This document shows, in pieces, positions 1-8,174 of a stretch of 64,000 bases of DNA; the first letter of the stretch is position 1, and each line of letters opens with the position of its first letter. The stretch is from Polyangiaceae bacterium (lineage in GTDB: Bacteria > Myxococcota_A > Polyangia > Polyangiales > Polyangiaceae). Both the position numbers and the translations under genes were made by a program. The stretch covers positions 1 to 64,000 of the forward strand of contig JABTUA010000001.1 in NCBI GenBank assembly GCA_015075635.1, in the 5' to 3' direction. Under the pieces are notes generated by a model. It saw only the letters and a program-made list of their open reading frames with translations. It was not told the DNA's origin and did no database searches.

Positions 1-15
1 CGCGGTAGTCGTTCA

Positions 16-204
16 TCAGCAACTACCCCCCCTTTGTCTCACCTCCGCGCGCAGCCTCACCTGCAACGCGGTGTTGTCGTCTCGCACCCGCACGAGCAGG
101 TCGAGTACGAGCGCGATGAGCTCATCGGAGCGACCGGCAGCGGCGAGCTCGCTGAGCTTGACGCGAACGTCTTCGAGGTCAGCACTCTGCTTCTGCCCAG
201 CCAC
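16..204 (-). pseudogene. tnpC: N-terminal fragment of IS66 TnpC (DDE transposase), frame broken
   Basis: A 62-residue reading frame with a GTG start follows tnpB by 98 bp, exactly where IS66 transposase genes begin. Its helical, leucine-rich N-terminus (LIALVLDLLVRVRDDNTALQ) matches the leucine-zipper-like start of TnpC. Family members run to about 500 residues, but this one stops right after a run of seven G on the minus strand (positions 26-32). A one-base slip there would explain the stop. Because only 15 bases lie beyond it, I cannot tell whether the frame resumes. Truncation, programmed slippage or a sequencing error in the homopolymer are all possible. Confidence 0.5.
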
Positions 205-302
205 GCGACATCGGTATAGCCACCACGATCACGGGCGCAAGACCATCGTGAAATTTTGATCGCACCTTTCACTACGAGGTGCGATCCGCGCCAGCCCGTG
301 GG

Positions 303-674
303 TCACAGAGGCGCGTGTGCCGAGTCGAGCCGGAAGCGCTTGTGGCGCTTGGCGGTCGACAGGTCGATGCCCTCGAGAATGAGCGCGAGCTCCGCCGCGT
401 CGATCTGCACGCAAGCGCGGTCCTCGCGCAAGATGCTCGCGAGGCGGAATCGCCCCCGGGCCAAGCGCTTCGCCACGATGCACCACCCCGTACGATCCCA
501 GAACAAAACACGCACCTGATTCGCGCGCCGATTGAAGAAACAGAACAGATGCCCGCTCGTCGGATCGAGGCGCAACACGCTGCCGACCGCGATCGAAAGG
601 CCGTCGAAGCTCTTCCTCAGATCTGTCGGCTGCGCTGCCACGTACACGCGAACGGTCGACGGCAGCGTCAGCAC
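303..674 (-). CDS. tnpB: IS66 family accessory protein TnpB (IS66 Orf2)
   Basis: The 123-residue product carries the characteristic IS66 Orf2 pattern: VYVAAQPTDLRKSFDGL near residue 10, then HLFCFFNRRANQVRVLFWDR, a Trp/Cys pair (GWCIVAKRLARGRF) and a C-terminal ALILEGIDL. Its length is typical for the family (about 115-120 aa). TnpB is required for IS66 transposition, but its biochemical role is not settled. The gene overlaps the 3' end of tnpA by 7 bp, which suggests coupled translation. It looks intact. Confidence 0.9.
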   Translation of the reverse strand: MLTLPSTVRVYVAAQPTDLRKSFDGLSIAVGSVLRLDPTSGHLFCFFNRRANQVRVLFWDRTGWCIVAKRLARGRFRLASILREDRACVQIDAAELALILEGIDLSTAKRHKRFRLDSAHAPL

Positions 675-1042
675 CGCTCGTCCTCGCGTCGGTCGAGGAC
701 CACGAGCACGCGCTCGAGCGTGTCGCTGTCGAACCCACTGCGAACGCGCACTGCCGCGGCGGCCGTCACGATCTCGATGGCGGACTCCGCGCTGGCGACG
801 CCAGCCGCGGGCACCAACTGCACGACTCGAACCGGCACGAGCCCGGTCTTCTTCTTGGACACCGGGCGCGCCGCTCGCTTACCCTTGGAGCGTGATCGCT
901 GAGCCTTCGACAGCCGCCAGCGCCACCACATCAGCGTGGAGAGCGGGACGCCCACCCGAACCGCGAACTCGGGCAGCTTCGCACCGCTCCGCTCCCACTG
1001 CCGCAACACGCTCGCCCATTCCGCTGCCGACCTTCGCGCCAT
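668..1042 (-). CDS. tnpA: IS66 family accessory protein TnpA (helix-turn-helix)
   Basis: A 124-residue protein starting MARRSAAEWASVLRQWERSG. Its N-terminal 40 residues form a helix-turn-helix typical of IS66 TnpA (EFAVRVGVPLSTLMWWRWRL). A basic linker rich in Lys/Arg and a short beta-rich C-terminus follow. It is the first gene of the tnpA-tnpB-tnpC set and overlaps tnpB by 7 bp. TnpA is thought to bind DNA or regulate the element. Start and stop look normal and there is no sign of decay in this gene. Confidence 0.88.
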   Translation of the reverse strand: MARRSAAEWASVLRQWERSGAKLPEFAVRVGVPLSTLMWWRWRLSKAQRSRSKGKRAARPVSKKKTGLVPVRVVQLVPAAGVASAESAIEIVTAAAAVRVRSGFDSDTLERVLVVLDRREDERC

Positions 1043-1111
1043 TGTCGGCTCCGCGACCAGGATCCGCGGAAGTCAGCCGGAAATCGACGGTGCACCTGCT
1101 CGGGCGGTTAC

Positions 1112-1228
1112 GAAGCGGCGGCAGTCGCGGTGCGGCTCCGGCCACCCGAGCGTCTCGCTTGGTACCGAGCGTCCCTGAGCCTGGTCGCCAACTTGCTCGA
1201 TCGATTTGGCCCCGAGGACTATCCCTAA
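1112..1228 (+). pseudogene. 3' remnant of a gene that may have been interrupted by the IS66 element
   Basis: Immediately outside the proposed IS66 end, an open frame encodes 38 residues (including RLRPPERLAWYRASLSLVAN) and then a TAA at 1226-1228. Its composition resembles the C-terminus of a real protein more than random GC-rich sequence. If so, the rest of this gene should lie to the left of the IS, outside the window. I do not recognise the protein. Confidence 0.3.
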
Positions 1229-1411
1229 CGGCCCGTGGGATTTGGTGGAGGGCGCGTTCGCGGGGTACTACGCGGTGCCGTGGGTACTGGCATCTGTGGT
1301 CTCTCCCACCAATAGTTTCCACTGCGAAACTCGGACCTGGTCGGATTCGGGCAAGCACTGGTCGGATTCGACTACTTCTCGCGGAGCGCGCAGTGAGCGC
1401 GGTGCCCACGC
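1229..1411. other. Spacer with a 13-bp direct repeat
   Basis: No gene is supported here. The only structure I see is a 13-bp direct repeat, CTGGTCGGATTCG, at 1337-1349 and 1358-1370 (21-bp period). It may be a scar of past insertion or a binding site, but nothing confirms either. Confidence 0.4.
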
Positions 1412-2098
1412 CTACGGAGTGCAAGCCCAATCCGCGGACCGAAAAACGGCGCCTTCGATCACGATCGGGCCGGAGTCGGCGTTGGTATTGTGTCCCTCTT
1501 CCAATAGCTCTCCATACGCCTGTTTCTCGTGCTTGAACTGCGTCTTGAGAACTCGGTTACTGAGGGCCCAGGTTTGGGTCCAGCCATACGCGTAGGTGCC
1601 GCTGATTTCGTCGTCCGAGAGTTGCATGGAAACCGAGCCGTCAAGAACTTCGGCCTGGAACTGGACTGGCGCGTCCAGCACGAGCTGGAGGGCAGTGTCG
1701 CTCGTGACGATCTGGAGTTTGCCGACAACTTCCAAAGAGGAACCGCAGTACAACCCTACATCGGGGCTGCCGCCAACGCGTTGGGAGTCAAGTAAGTAGA
1801 CCGGGCCTCCATCGTACGAGAGGGACATTTCGGCTTTCACTTCCCCAGGCGAAGGCGTCATGCTTCCGGCCGACCCCGGGTCGTTCCAGTTCCAGGTGCA
1901 CGTCCGCTGTCCGGCCACCGGGGCGAATCTGTCCGCGCCTGAGAACCCCAAGGCGGAAGGCTCGCCGAAGGCGAGGTCGACGCGTTGCACCTCGCACTTC
2001 GGCTTTTCGTGCGTTTCAGTCGGATTGGAGCAGGCCGCAACGAGTGCGGCGTAGCCCACGAGAACGCTAGCGTGTCTCAGAGTGCTACTGGCGGACAT
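1412..2098 (-). CDS. Predicted lipoprotein of unknown function
   Basis: A 228-residue product starting MSASSTLRHASVLVGYAALV, followed by the lipobox Leu-Val-Ala-Ala-Cys near residue 22, so it should be exported and lipid-anchored. I chose the ATG at 2098 because it places the lipobox at the usual distance, although the frame is open 90 bp further upstream. The mature part has scattered Cys residues (CEVQRVDLAFGEPSALGF, TCTWNWNDPG, GLYCGSSLEV, DWACTP) and looks beta-rich. No domain is recognised. The start overlaps the 3' end of the next upstream gene by 14 bp, so the two were probably co-transcribed. Confidence 0.6.
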   Translation of the reverse strand: MSASSTLRHASVLVGYAALVAACSNPTETHEKPKCEVQRVDLAFGEPSALGFSGADRFAPVAGQRTCTWNWNDPGSAGSMTPSPGEVKAEMSLSYDGGPVYLLDSQRVGGSPDVGLYCGSSLEVVGKLQIVTSDTALQLVLDAPVQFQAEVLDGSVSMQLSDDEISGTYAYGWTQTWALSNRVLKTQFKHEKQAYGELLEEGHNTNADSGPIVIEGAVFRSADWACTP

Positions 2099-2711
2099 CG
2101 CCGGTGGCGTTGGGAGCCTCCTCGGTCGCAAGCACAGGCGGTTCACTTGCCTCTCTGAGGGAATACCCCACGGTCTGGCGACGCGCAATTGAAGTGGAGG
2201 CTCCGTCGGTATGCCTGGCGGCGTAGGTGTAGATGCGGAGCGGTTCCACTACTCCTTTTTGCTGGTCAAGCGGCATGAAGTACATGATCGCTGTCGTTTC
2301 GTGCATGCGATCCGGAGGTGAGATCTTCGCATGGCGAGCCGCAATGACCTCATCAGAGACCGCCCGATGAAGCGCGGGCCCTGGTGTGGTCGGAGACTCG
2401 CCCTCCGAGGTCTTCACACTAAGCAGCGAAGGCCCGAACAGAAACACGCTCTCGACACGCCCATCGCGGCGAACCGTGATGGTCAGCCGCGTGTTGTAGA
2501 AGGGTATTCCGTTGACCAGGCGGAGAAGCACAAACTGCCGCCCGACGAGTTCCAGGGGAGGGAGGGCTTGGTCGGACCGCCCGGTTGCGGCCAGCTTCGG
2601 TGAGACACGTGCTGTGTCCAAATTGAAATCGGTGGCGTCAACGACTCCCCCCGAAACCAAGCCGTCGAGAATCTTCGCCGCGGCTGCCTTGCCCACGGTG
2701 GAGACGATCAC
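2085..2711 (-). CDS. Hypothetical protein, probably 5'-truncated
   Basis: A 208-residue frame beginning at a GTG (MIVSTVGKAAAAKILDGLVS). The body contains a plausible folded segment (LELVGRQFVLLRLVNGIPF, TRLTITVRRDGRVESVFLFG). There is no ribosome binding site and no signal peptide, yet its partner downstream is a lipoprotein. Sense-looking sequence continues upstream in frame (including SLSPNQEPHGTAQVQ) to a TGA at about 2793 with no start codon, so the 5' end is probably lost or frameshifted. Function unknown. It overlaps the lipoprotein start by 14 bp. Confidence 0.45.
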   Translation of the reverse strand: MIVSTVGKAAAAKILDGLVSGGVVDATDFNLDTARVSPKLAATGRSDQALPPLELVGRQFVLLRLVNGIPFYNTRLTITVRRDGRVESVFLFGPSLLSVKTSEGESPTTPGPALHRAVSDEVIAARHAKISPPDRMHETTAIMYFMPLDQQKGVVEPLRIYTYAARHTDGASTSIARRQTVGYSLREASEPPVLATEEAPNATGDVRQ

Positions 2712-3047
2712 GCGAAAGCGCGGCCCTCTGATCGCAACCGGGCTCGACTGTACCTGAGCAGTTCCATGGGGTTCCTGGTTCGGCGAAAGTGATCAAAGCG
2801 CGGCGCAAACCGACGATCGTCTCCAGACACGCCACTGGATCGCGACCAGCCGCTGACGATGAGCGGTCCACCGCCAACCAGGAGTCGCTGCTTGGATGCG
2901 TGCGCCGCAGGCCCCGTGGTTATTGAAGCGTTCTGCCGAACGATCAGGAACAAGCAGAAAGCGGCACAGTGCTGGTCAAAGGTCCACGAGCCCGAACAGG
3001 AATGCCGTAACTGGTGTTACGATGCATTTTAGAACGTAGACGTCAAC
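2712..3047. other. Gene-poor spacer, possible decayed 5' end of the neighbouring gene
   Basis: No complete gene is supported. On the minus strand, 2712-2792 continues the frame of the gene ending at 2085 but lacks a start codon. A second minus frame (2708-2953) could encode about 80 residues without recognisable features. No terminator hairpin or strong promoter was seen. Confidence 0.35.
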
Positions 3048-3506
3048 ATGCCGCGAAGCCATAGTAGTCCGCTGCCGAGCGCCTCGCTCATCGCATCTCG
3101 GAGACTGCGGTCGGTCCGCGGCAGGGGTTGGGTGGACGTTGCATTCTTCATGCCGGAGCGATCGAAGGAGCACAAACGTGAATGGGCGTGCCGCGTCGAA
3201 ATCACCCGCGCTTCCAGGCCGGCGATCGAAATCGCCGGCCGCGGCGTTGATGCGTTGCAAGCGTTGGTGAACGCGTTCGCTGCGGCGCGCCACGCTCTCA
3301 AGGATGACCTGCGCGAACTCACCTGGCTCGGTGACCCGGGACATATCGGTATTCCAAGAATCGTTCCGGATGACGATCCGGATTTCTTGGAGTTGTTCGA
3401 GCACCTGCTACTGGCTGAACGCTGCCGCGTGTTGCTCGCTGGAAAGCGCGTGGCGCGCGAAGCCGGACGCTTGTCTCGAGGCAGGGCAAGACGGACCTCG
3501 CGTTAG
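3048..3506 (+). CDS. Small hypothetical protein resembling the DUF6968 family
   Basis: A 152-residue cytoplasmic-type protein. The segment from about residue 28 (WVDVAFFMPERSKEHKREWA) through EITRASRPAIEIAGRGVDAL, LQALVNAFAAARHALKDDL and LTWLGDPGHIGIPRIV has the layout I associate with a small domain family common in myxobacteria. That layout is a strand, a W-x-C motif, then GVDALQAL followed by W-L-G. The family number is from memory and should be checked. No signal peptide or TM segment. It sits alone between decayed sequences, and the C-terminal 20 residues are Arg-rich and may be read-through. Confidence 0.5.
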   Translation: MPRSHSSPLPSASLIASRRLRSVRGRGWVDVAFFMPERSKEHKREWACRVEITRASRPAIEIAGRGVDALQALVNAFAAARHALKDDLRELTWLGDPGHIGIPRIVPDDDPDFLELFEHLLLAERCRVLLAGKRVAREAGRLSRGRARRTSR

Positions 3507-3551
3507 GTTCGGGCGCAGTTCCCGATCTGCTGATCACCAAGCACGTGACCG

Positions 3552-3881
3552 GTCGGGTCACTCAACCGATCTTTCGCATTCCGCAATACCTCCTCCGACG
3601 GCACCCAGTTCAAGCTCGGTCACGACGGCAACAGCAACACGACCAGCGTGCAGATCCCCACCGGGAGCCCGTCCACCTTCCGCACGCACTCGCTGCCGCA
3701 CCTCGGCACGAACCTGCTCGAGCAGTACGACCCTCCCACGGTCGGCGGCACGGGCACCGGCAGCGTGGACTACGGCTACGACCTCGATCGGCGCCTGACC
3801 CTGGTAGACTGGGCTCAGGCGAACAAGGGCTACACGCCGGTCTGGGACGCGACCACGGGCCAGCTCGACAAGACGCAAACG
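3552..3881 (+). pseudogene. Internal fragment of an RHS/YD-repeat protein gene
   Basis: In one open frame the sequence reads like RHS/YD-repeat units: SSDGTQFKLGHDGNSNTTSV, then HSLPHLGTNLLEQYDPP, then SVDYGYDLDRRLTLVDW. The G-x-D-x-x-N-x-T and Y-x-Y-D-L-D-x-R-L-T patterns are typical of these large secreted or toxin-delivery proteins. There is no start codon in context, no signal peptide, and the repeats fade after about 3865. A complete RHS protein would be over 1000 residues, so this is a remnant. Confidence 0.6.
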
Positions 3882-4205
3882 GAAGTTGCCCGGCTTCAAG
3901 TCTCGGTGGGCCACTTGCAGAAAGTGCGCCCGAGACACGCAACCCCGCGGGCCGCGCCCAAAAACGTGGTCGCCAACAACAGGTGCGCCCCCCACTCCAA
4001 TGGCCGTCATCGCCGACGTTGCTACCGCGCTCCCAAGGAGATCAGCGGAACCCGGGTGCGGGCACGTCGGTGGTTTGAAGCTACCCGCTTCAGCGCGCTC
4101 GCGAGCTGCCCTGCTATTGGGCACCCGTGGGCGGAGGCGCAAGCGCGGTGTGCTTCGGCCCATGCGACGTCAGCGGAGCCCGGACCCGACTTCGTCTGCC
4201 TGCGA
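3882..4205. other. Decayed spacer with a kinase-like motif on the minus strand
   Basis: No intact gene. On the minus strand, positions 3885-3908 encode HRDLKPGN, the catalytic-loop signature of Hanks-type kinases, within VAHRDLKPGNFRLR. No other kinase motif flanks it, so at most this is a scrap of a kinase gene. The remainder, up to the phosphoesterase fragment at 4206, shows nothing recognisable. Confidence 0.3.
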
Positions 4206-6195
4206 CTAACTCCGCCACGCCCTCACGATCTCGACCGGCTTCCCCGTCTGCGCCCTGATCACCGTCCAGCGCCTCGCCGGCAGCTCGAGCACGGCGAACG
4301 TGCCCGGAGTCGGGAGTTCGCGCTCCCAGCTGTCGGCCGGGTCGCGGAGCAGAGCACCCGGGTTGAGCACGAGCTTGTCGCCGAGGCGGAGCGCCATCGC
4401 GCGGTGCGTGTGGCCGACGACGAGAATGTCGGCCTCCGCCGCCTTCAGCACCTCGTCCACCTCGGCCGCGGTCGCGTCGGGCATGACGCCGTTCATGTCG
4501 CTGCCTGGCCTGGCGTGGTGCGCGGCGACGCGCACGCCCTCGATCGTGGCCGACCAGGCCGGCACCGGGGCCCAGCTCGACCACGCGATCGGCCGCGCGG
4601 ATCAGCGCCGGGTCGTGCTCGACCACCAGCACCGTGTTGTGGCGCAGCGCCAGCTCGCGGAAGATGCTGGTCAGGCTCTCGACGTCGCTCGGGTGCAGGC
4701 CCACGGTGGGCTCGTCGAGCACGAACAACGCGTTGTGGAGCGAGGTACCCAGCGCGGCGGTCAGCGTGACGCGCTGGGCTTCGCCGCCGGACAGGGTGCG
4801 CGCCTGGCGATCGAAGGTCAGGTAGCCGAGCCCCACTCGCTCCAGGTACCCGAGCCGGCTCTCGAGCTCGCGCCGCGCGAGCTCGCCTTGCCCGGTGTGC
4901 GTCTCGAGCTCCGCCAGGATCTGCCGCGCCTGCCGGATCTCCATGGCGTGGAGCTCCGCGATGTCGCGCCCCCCCACGTGGTAGGCGAGCGCGGTGTCGC
5001 TCAGGCGCCGCCCGCTGCAGCGGCGGCACACGTCGTAGGAGCGGTAGCGGGAGAGCAGCACGCGCACGTGCATCTTGTAGGTGCGCGTCTCGAGCCAGCG
5101 GAACCAGCCGAGCACGCCGGGGAAATACCCATCGTCCCAGCTACCGTCGCCCCCGATGACGAGCTGGCGTTGCTCGGCGGCGAGCTCACCCCAGGGCACG
5201 TCCAGGGGAATGCCGTGTCGCCGGCACAGCTTCGCGAGCTCGGAGCGTTCCCAGGTGGTGGACTTGCCGGCCCAGGGGCGGATGGCGCGCTGCTTCAGCG
5301 TGCGGCGCGGATCGGGGATCACCTTGTCCAGATCGATGCCGATGGTGCGGCCGAAGCCGCGGCACTCCGCGCAGGCGCCGATGGGGGATTCGTAAGAGAA
5401 CAGCCCGGGCCGCGCCGGCTCGAGCGGTCGCGCGCACTCGGGACAGCTGAGCCTACGACGCAGCGTACGCCGTTCTTCGTCCGCGAACAGGCGCGCCACG
5501 CCGTCGCCGCGCCGCCAGGCCTCTTCGAGCGCCGACGCCACGCGCTTCTCGTCGCGCGGCGAGAGCACGACGCGATCGACGACGACGTCCACCCAGCCGC
5601 CGGCGCCCATCACGCTCGAAGGCTTCACGCGATCGAGATCCTCGGCTTGGCCCGCCACCACCAGGCGCCGGTAACCCTCTCGGGCGAGCGTGTCGCGCAC
5701 CTCCAGGTAGCCCTCGACGCCGCCGTGGACGCGGACCGGATAGGTCAGGAGCGCGCGCCGCCCCGCGAGCTCACCGAGCACGCCGCGGGCTGCCGACTCG
5801 GCGTCGAGCGCCCGCGCGGGCAAGCGGTGCTCCGGACAGATGGGCTCAGCTTCACGCACGAACAGCGCCGCCAGGTAGGGCTCCAGATCCGCCATGGTGG
5901 CGACGGTGGAGCGCGAGCTCTTGACCGGCGCGCGGCGGTCGACCGCGATGCCGGCGGGGACCGGCTCCAGCGAGTCGATGGGCGGGCGCTCCAGGCGCTC
6001 CAGGAACTGGCGCGCGTAGGGGCTGAAGCTCTCGACGAAGCGCCGCTGTCCCTCGGCGTAGAGCGTGTCCATCGCCAGGCTGCTCTTGCCGGCCCCCGAC
6101 ACTCCGGTCAGCACCACGACCTGGCCGGGCTCGAGGTCCAGATCGACGCCGGCCAAGTTGTGCGTGCGCGCGCCGCGGAGCTTCGTCTCGAGCAT
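4114..6195 (-). CDS. Truncated UvrA-like excinuclease subunit (first ABC module only), 3' end replaced
   Basis: Residues 1-541 are clearly UvrA: Walker [16 protein letters not shown] (about 30-44), [20 protein letters not shown], a four-Cys zinc module (CPEC...CAEC), [20 protein letters not shown], the ABC signature [18 protein letters not shown] and Walker B with [11 protein letters not shown]. UvrA recognises damage in nucleotide excision repair and needs two ABC modules in about 940 residues. Here module two is absent. Around 4566, just after VVELGPGAG, homology stops. The last 150 codons run out of frame through a phosphoesterase gene fragment to a stop at 4114. It probably cannot act as a normal UvrA. 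Another uvrA elsewhere would be expected. Confidence 0.8.
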   Translation of the reverse strand: MLETKLRGARTHNLAGVDLDLEPGQVVVLTGVSGAGKSSLAMDTLYAEGQRRFVESFSPYARQFLERLERPPIDSLEPVPAGIAVDRRAPVKSSRSTVATMADLEPYLAALFVREAEPICPEHRLPARALDAESAARGVLGELAGRRALLTYPVRVHGGVEGYLEVRDTLAREGYRRLVVAGQAEDLDRVKPSSVMGAGGWVDVVVDRVVLSPRDEKRVASALEEAWRRGDGVARLFADEERRTLRRRLSCPECARPLEPARPGLFSYESPIGACAECRGFGRTIGIDLDKVIPDPRRTLKQRAIRPWAGKSTTWERSELAKLCRRHGIPLDVPWGELAAEQRQLVIGGDGSWDDGYFPGVLGWFRWLETRTYKMHVRVLLSRYRSYDVCRRCSGRRLSDTALAYHVGGRDIAELHAMEIRQARQILAELETHTGQGELARRELESRLGYLERVGLGYLTFDRQARTLSGGEAQRVTLTAALGTSLHNALFVLDEPTVGLHPSDVESLTSIFRELALRHNTVLVVEHDPALIRAADRVVELGPGAGLVGHDRGRARRRAPRQARQRHERRHARRDRGRGGRGAEGGGGRHSRRRPHAPRDGAPPRRQARAQPGCSAPRPGRQLGARTPDSGHVRRARAAGEALDGDQGADGEAGRDREGVAELVAGRRSRVRAPLTSHGPKHTALAPPPTGAQ
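4206..4565 (-). pseudogene. C-terminal fragment of a calcineurin-like metallophosphoesterase (YfcE/MJ0936 type)
   Basis: The frame encodes 119 residues, with [20 protein letters not shown] followed by [19 protein letters not shown] and [12 protein letters not shown]. The G-H-T-H metal ligand motif and N-P-G-A/S segment are hallmarks of the C-terminal half of small metallophosphoesterases. The N-terminal half with D-x-H and G-D-x-x-D metal ligands is missing. The fragment lies inside the 3' part of the uvrA-derived frame in a different frame and the same direction, so a deletion joined the two genes. The apparent GTG start is incidental. Confidence 0.75.
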
Positions 6196-6255
6196 CGGGC
6201 CCGGAGGTCTAAGGCGAGTGGGGTGCGGGCGCCAGCGGCCGCAGCGTAATGTGCC

Positions 6256-8112
6256 TCACTTCGGGATCGGCGGCACGTACACCGTGTTGATGGGCGCCAC
6301 GCTCTCGCCGGCCGGGTACGCGTAGCTGACGTCGCAGGAGTTGTCCGGCTCGTTCGTGTTGCAGGGATCCGGCTTGCCCGGGCGCGTCTCCGGCGAGCCC
6401 CAGCCCCAGACCCAGAGCCCGAAGCTCTCCGCCGAGGTCATCTCGTGCCGGCCGTTGTCGCAGTTTCCCTGCGGCTCGAAGTTGTGCCGCGACAGATCGA
6501 CGCGCGTGTACTCGTAGCTGTCGCCCTTGCCCACCGCTTGCCAGCCGCCGAGCACTCCGGCGCAGCCGAGCGTGACGTCGGCGAACCCCGTCTTGCCCTT
6601 CCGCCGCACTACGACCAGGTTCGTCTCCGGATAGGTCGGGTCCGTGAAGAACACGTAGCGCTTCATGTACTGAAGGCCGGGCACGATGCGCACGAAGTCG
6701 GGGTCGCCGTAGCCCGCCGGACCGCCCTGGTTCGCGATCTGGCCCGAGCCGGACATGTAGGTGAAGACCATGAAGGGGTGATCGGCGTCCTGGCTCTTCA
6801 CCACGAAGGGCAAATCGGTCTCCAACTCGACCACGCTACCGAGCTCGAGGCTCGCCGGAGCGTTCGGCAGCAGAGGATCGAAGCTGAGCTTCGTCCCGTC
6901 CACGGCGCCTACGAGCCGGTGCTTGCGCTTCTCCTCGTAGCCCGGCACGCGGTCGCGGTAGCTCACTACCGCGTATTCGCTACCGAGGGCGCGCACCGGG
7001 GGGATCTGCTGCTCCGCGTGATCGCTCCAGTCGACGTCGTTCGGGATGCGCAGGCCCAGGTGCCCGGCGAACACGCCGATGGGTTTGTCCGACTCGATGG
7101 GGCTGCCGGTGAAGTCCTCGGCCTGGATGATCTCGATGGTCTGACCCGCGTCCAGGGTGTAGGTCGCGACGCTGTTGGCCGGTGAGCCCTTGACGTCGTA
7201 GCCGTCCTTGATGGCGTGCTTCGGCAGGATCTTGACCGTGGTCGCGTCGCTCTTCGCCACCAGGGCGAGCGAGGGTGGGATGGGCAACCCCTGGTAGTCT
7301 CCGGCGGTCCAGGCCTCGACCGCGATGTAGTTCGTGTCCCAGGCGCTGGTGGGCAGGAGCAAGGTCGCGCCGGTCGTCGCCGCGTAAGCCGCCCGGTAGG
7401 GCAACATCTGGTAGGCGACCACGGGTCGATCGGTGGTGATGTGGAACGCCTTGCCGCGACCGGTGCTCAGGTTCACCCCCCAGTGCACGTGGGCGTCGAG
7501 CCCGATGGCCGCCGGCACCGGGCACGCGGCCGGCGGCTTCCAGCTCCCGTGCCACACCGGGTCGTTGGCCAGGAACAAAATCGCGACCTCACCGGGCGGG
7601 ATGCCGACGGCGGGGTCGTAGGGCGCGTAGCTGATGGACGGGCCCGTGCCCTTGGGGAGCTTGGCGTGCTGCGCCATGCTGATGGCGGTGCCGCCCCAGC
7701 TCGCCTGCACGCGCGCCGCTTCCTTGAAGGTGTTGGCGATGAACGCGACGAAGCAGCCGCCGAAGCCGGCCTCCATCGCGTTGAGCGTGACGGCGTAGTA
7801 GTCGCAGCCCACCGTGGAGCGATTCACGGTCGCCGCGTCACACGGCGCCATGCAGGTGCCGGCGCCGCACAGGAGCGAGCCCGGGCAGGTCTCCTTCACG
7901 TTGCCGTCGCAGTCGAGCACCTGCGTGAAGTCGTCCGAGCACGGCTTGCAGCCGGATGCGCCACCCCCGCCGTCGATCACCAGCGAGCCTCCGCTGCCGC
8001 CGAGCCCTCCGCTGCCGCCCCCTGCGGCGCCGCTACCGCGCGCGACGACGTCGGTCTCGGTGCAGGCCAGCGCCAGCACCCAGGCAACACCGCCCCACGC
8101 GATCCAGCGCAT
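6256..8112 (-). CDS. Secreted lipoprotein with an IgGFc-binding N-terminal-type domain
   Basis: A 618-residue protein starting MRWIAWGGVAWVLALACTET with a lipobox (LALAC), then a Gly/Ser-rich linker and a short Cys cluster (residues 55-95: CKPC, CDGNVKETCPGSLLCGAGTC). The remaining 500 residues resemble the IgGFc-binding domain family found in large secreted proteins of deltaproteobacteria. Typical segments are TTDRPVVAYQMLPY, LLPTSAWDTNYIAVE, IEIIQAEDFTGSPIESDKPI, GVFAGHLGLRIP and DHAEQQIPPVRALGSEY. It is probably displayed on the cell surface, and the ligand is unknown. It is divergent from smpB, with 62 bp between the starts, and has no obvious ribosome binding site. Confidence 0.78.
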   Translation of the reverse strand: MRWIAWGGVAWVLALACTETDVVARGSGAAGGGSGGLGGSGGSLVIDGGGGASGCKPCSDDFTQVLDCDGNVKETCPGSLLCGAGTCMAPCDAATVNRSTVGCDYYAVTLNAMEAGFGGCFVAFIANTFKEAARVQASWGGTAISMAQHAKLPKGTGPSISYAPYDPAVGIPPGEVAILFLANDPVWHGSWKPPAACPVPAAIGLDAHVHWGVNLSTGRGKAFHITTDRPVVAYQMLPYRAAYAATTGATLLLPTSAWDTNYIAVEAWTAGDYQGLPIPPSLALVAKSDATTVKILPKHAIKDGYDVKGSPANSVATYTLDAGQTIEIIQAEDFTGSPIESDKPIGVFAGHLGLRIPNDVDWSDHAEQQIPPVRALGSEYAVVSYRDRVPGYEEKRKHRLVGAVDGTKLSFDPLLPNAPASLELGSVVELETDLPFVVKSQDADHPFMVFTYMSGSGQIANQGGPAGYGDPDFVRIVPGLQYMKRYVFFTDPTYPETNLVVVRRKGKTGFADVTLGCAGVLGGWQAVGKGDSYEYTRVDLSRHNFEPQGNCDNGRHEMTSAESFGLWVWGWGSPETRPGKPDPCNTNEPDNSCDVSYAYPAGESVAPINTVYVPPIPK

Positions 8113-8174
8113 CGCGATGATGGTGCCAGAACCTGTTGCGCTTTGTCGCGCGAGCGTCCAATTTGGCGCGCTCG

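Larger units (their letters stand above)
1..1111 (-). mobile_element. IS66-family insertion sequence, right-hand end (element continues past the left window edge)
   Basis: Three minus-strand genes in the order tnpA, tnpB, tnpC are the diagnostic layout of IS66 elements. I place the outer end at about position 1111 because the minus strand there begins GTAACCGCCCGAGC, and IS66 termini commonly begin with GTAA. The other terminus and the 8-bp target duplication lie outside the window, so the boundary is an inference. The element appears damaged, because tnpC stops after 62 codons. Confidence 0.6.

Noticed and set aside
4300-6249. 649-codon plus-strand frame opposite uvrA
   Set aside because: It is the antisense shadow of the UvrA coding sequence, and its translation is low-complexity Ala/Arg/Gly without any domain.
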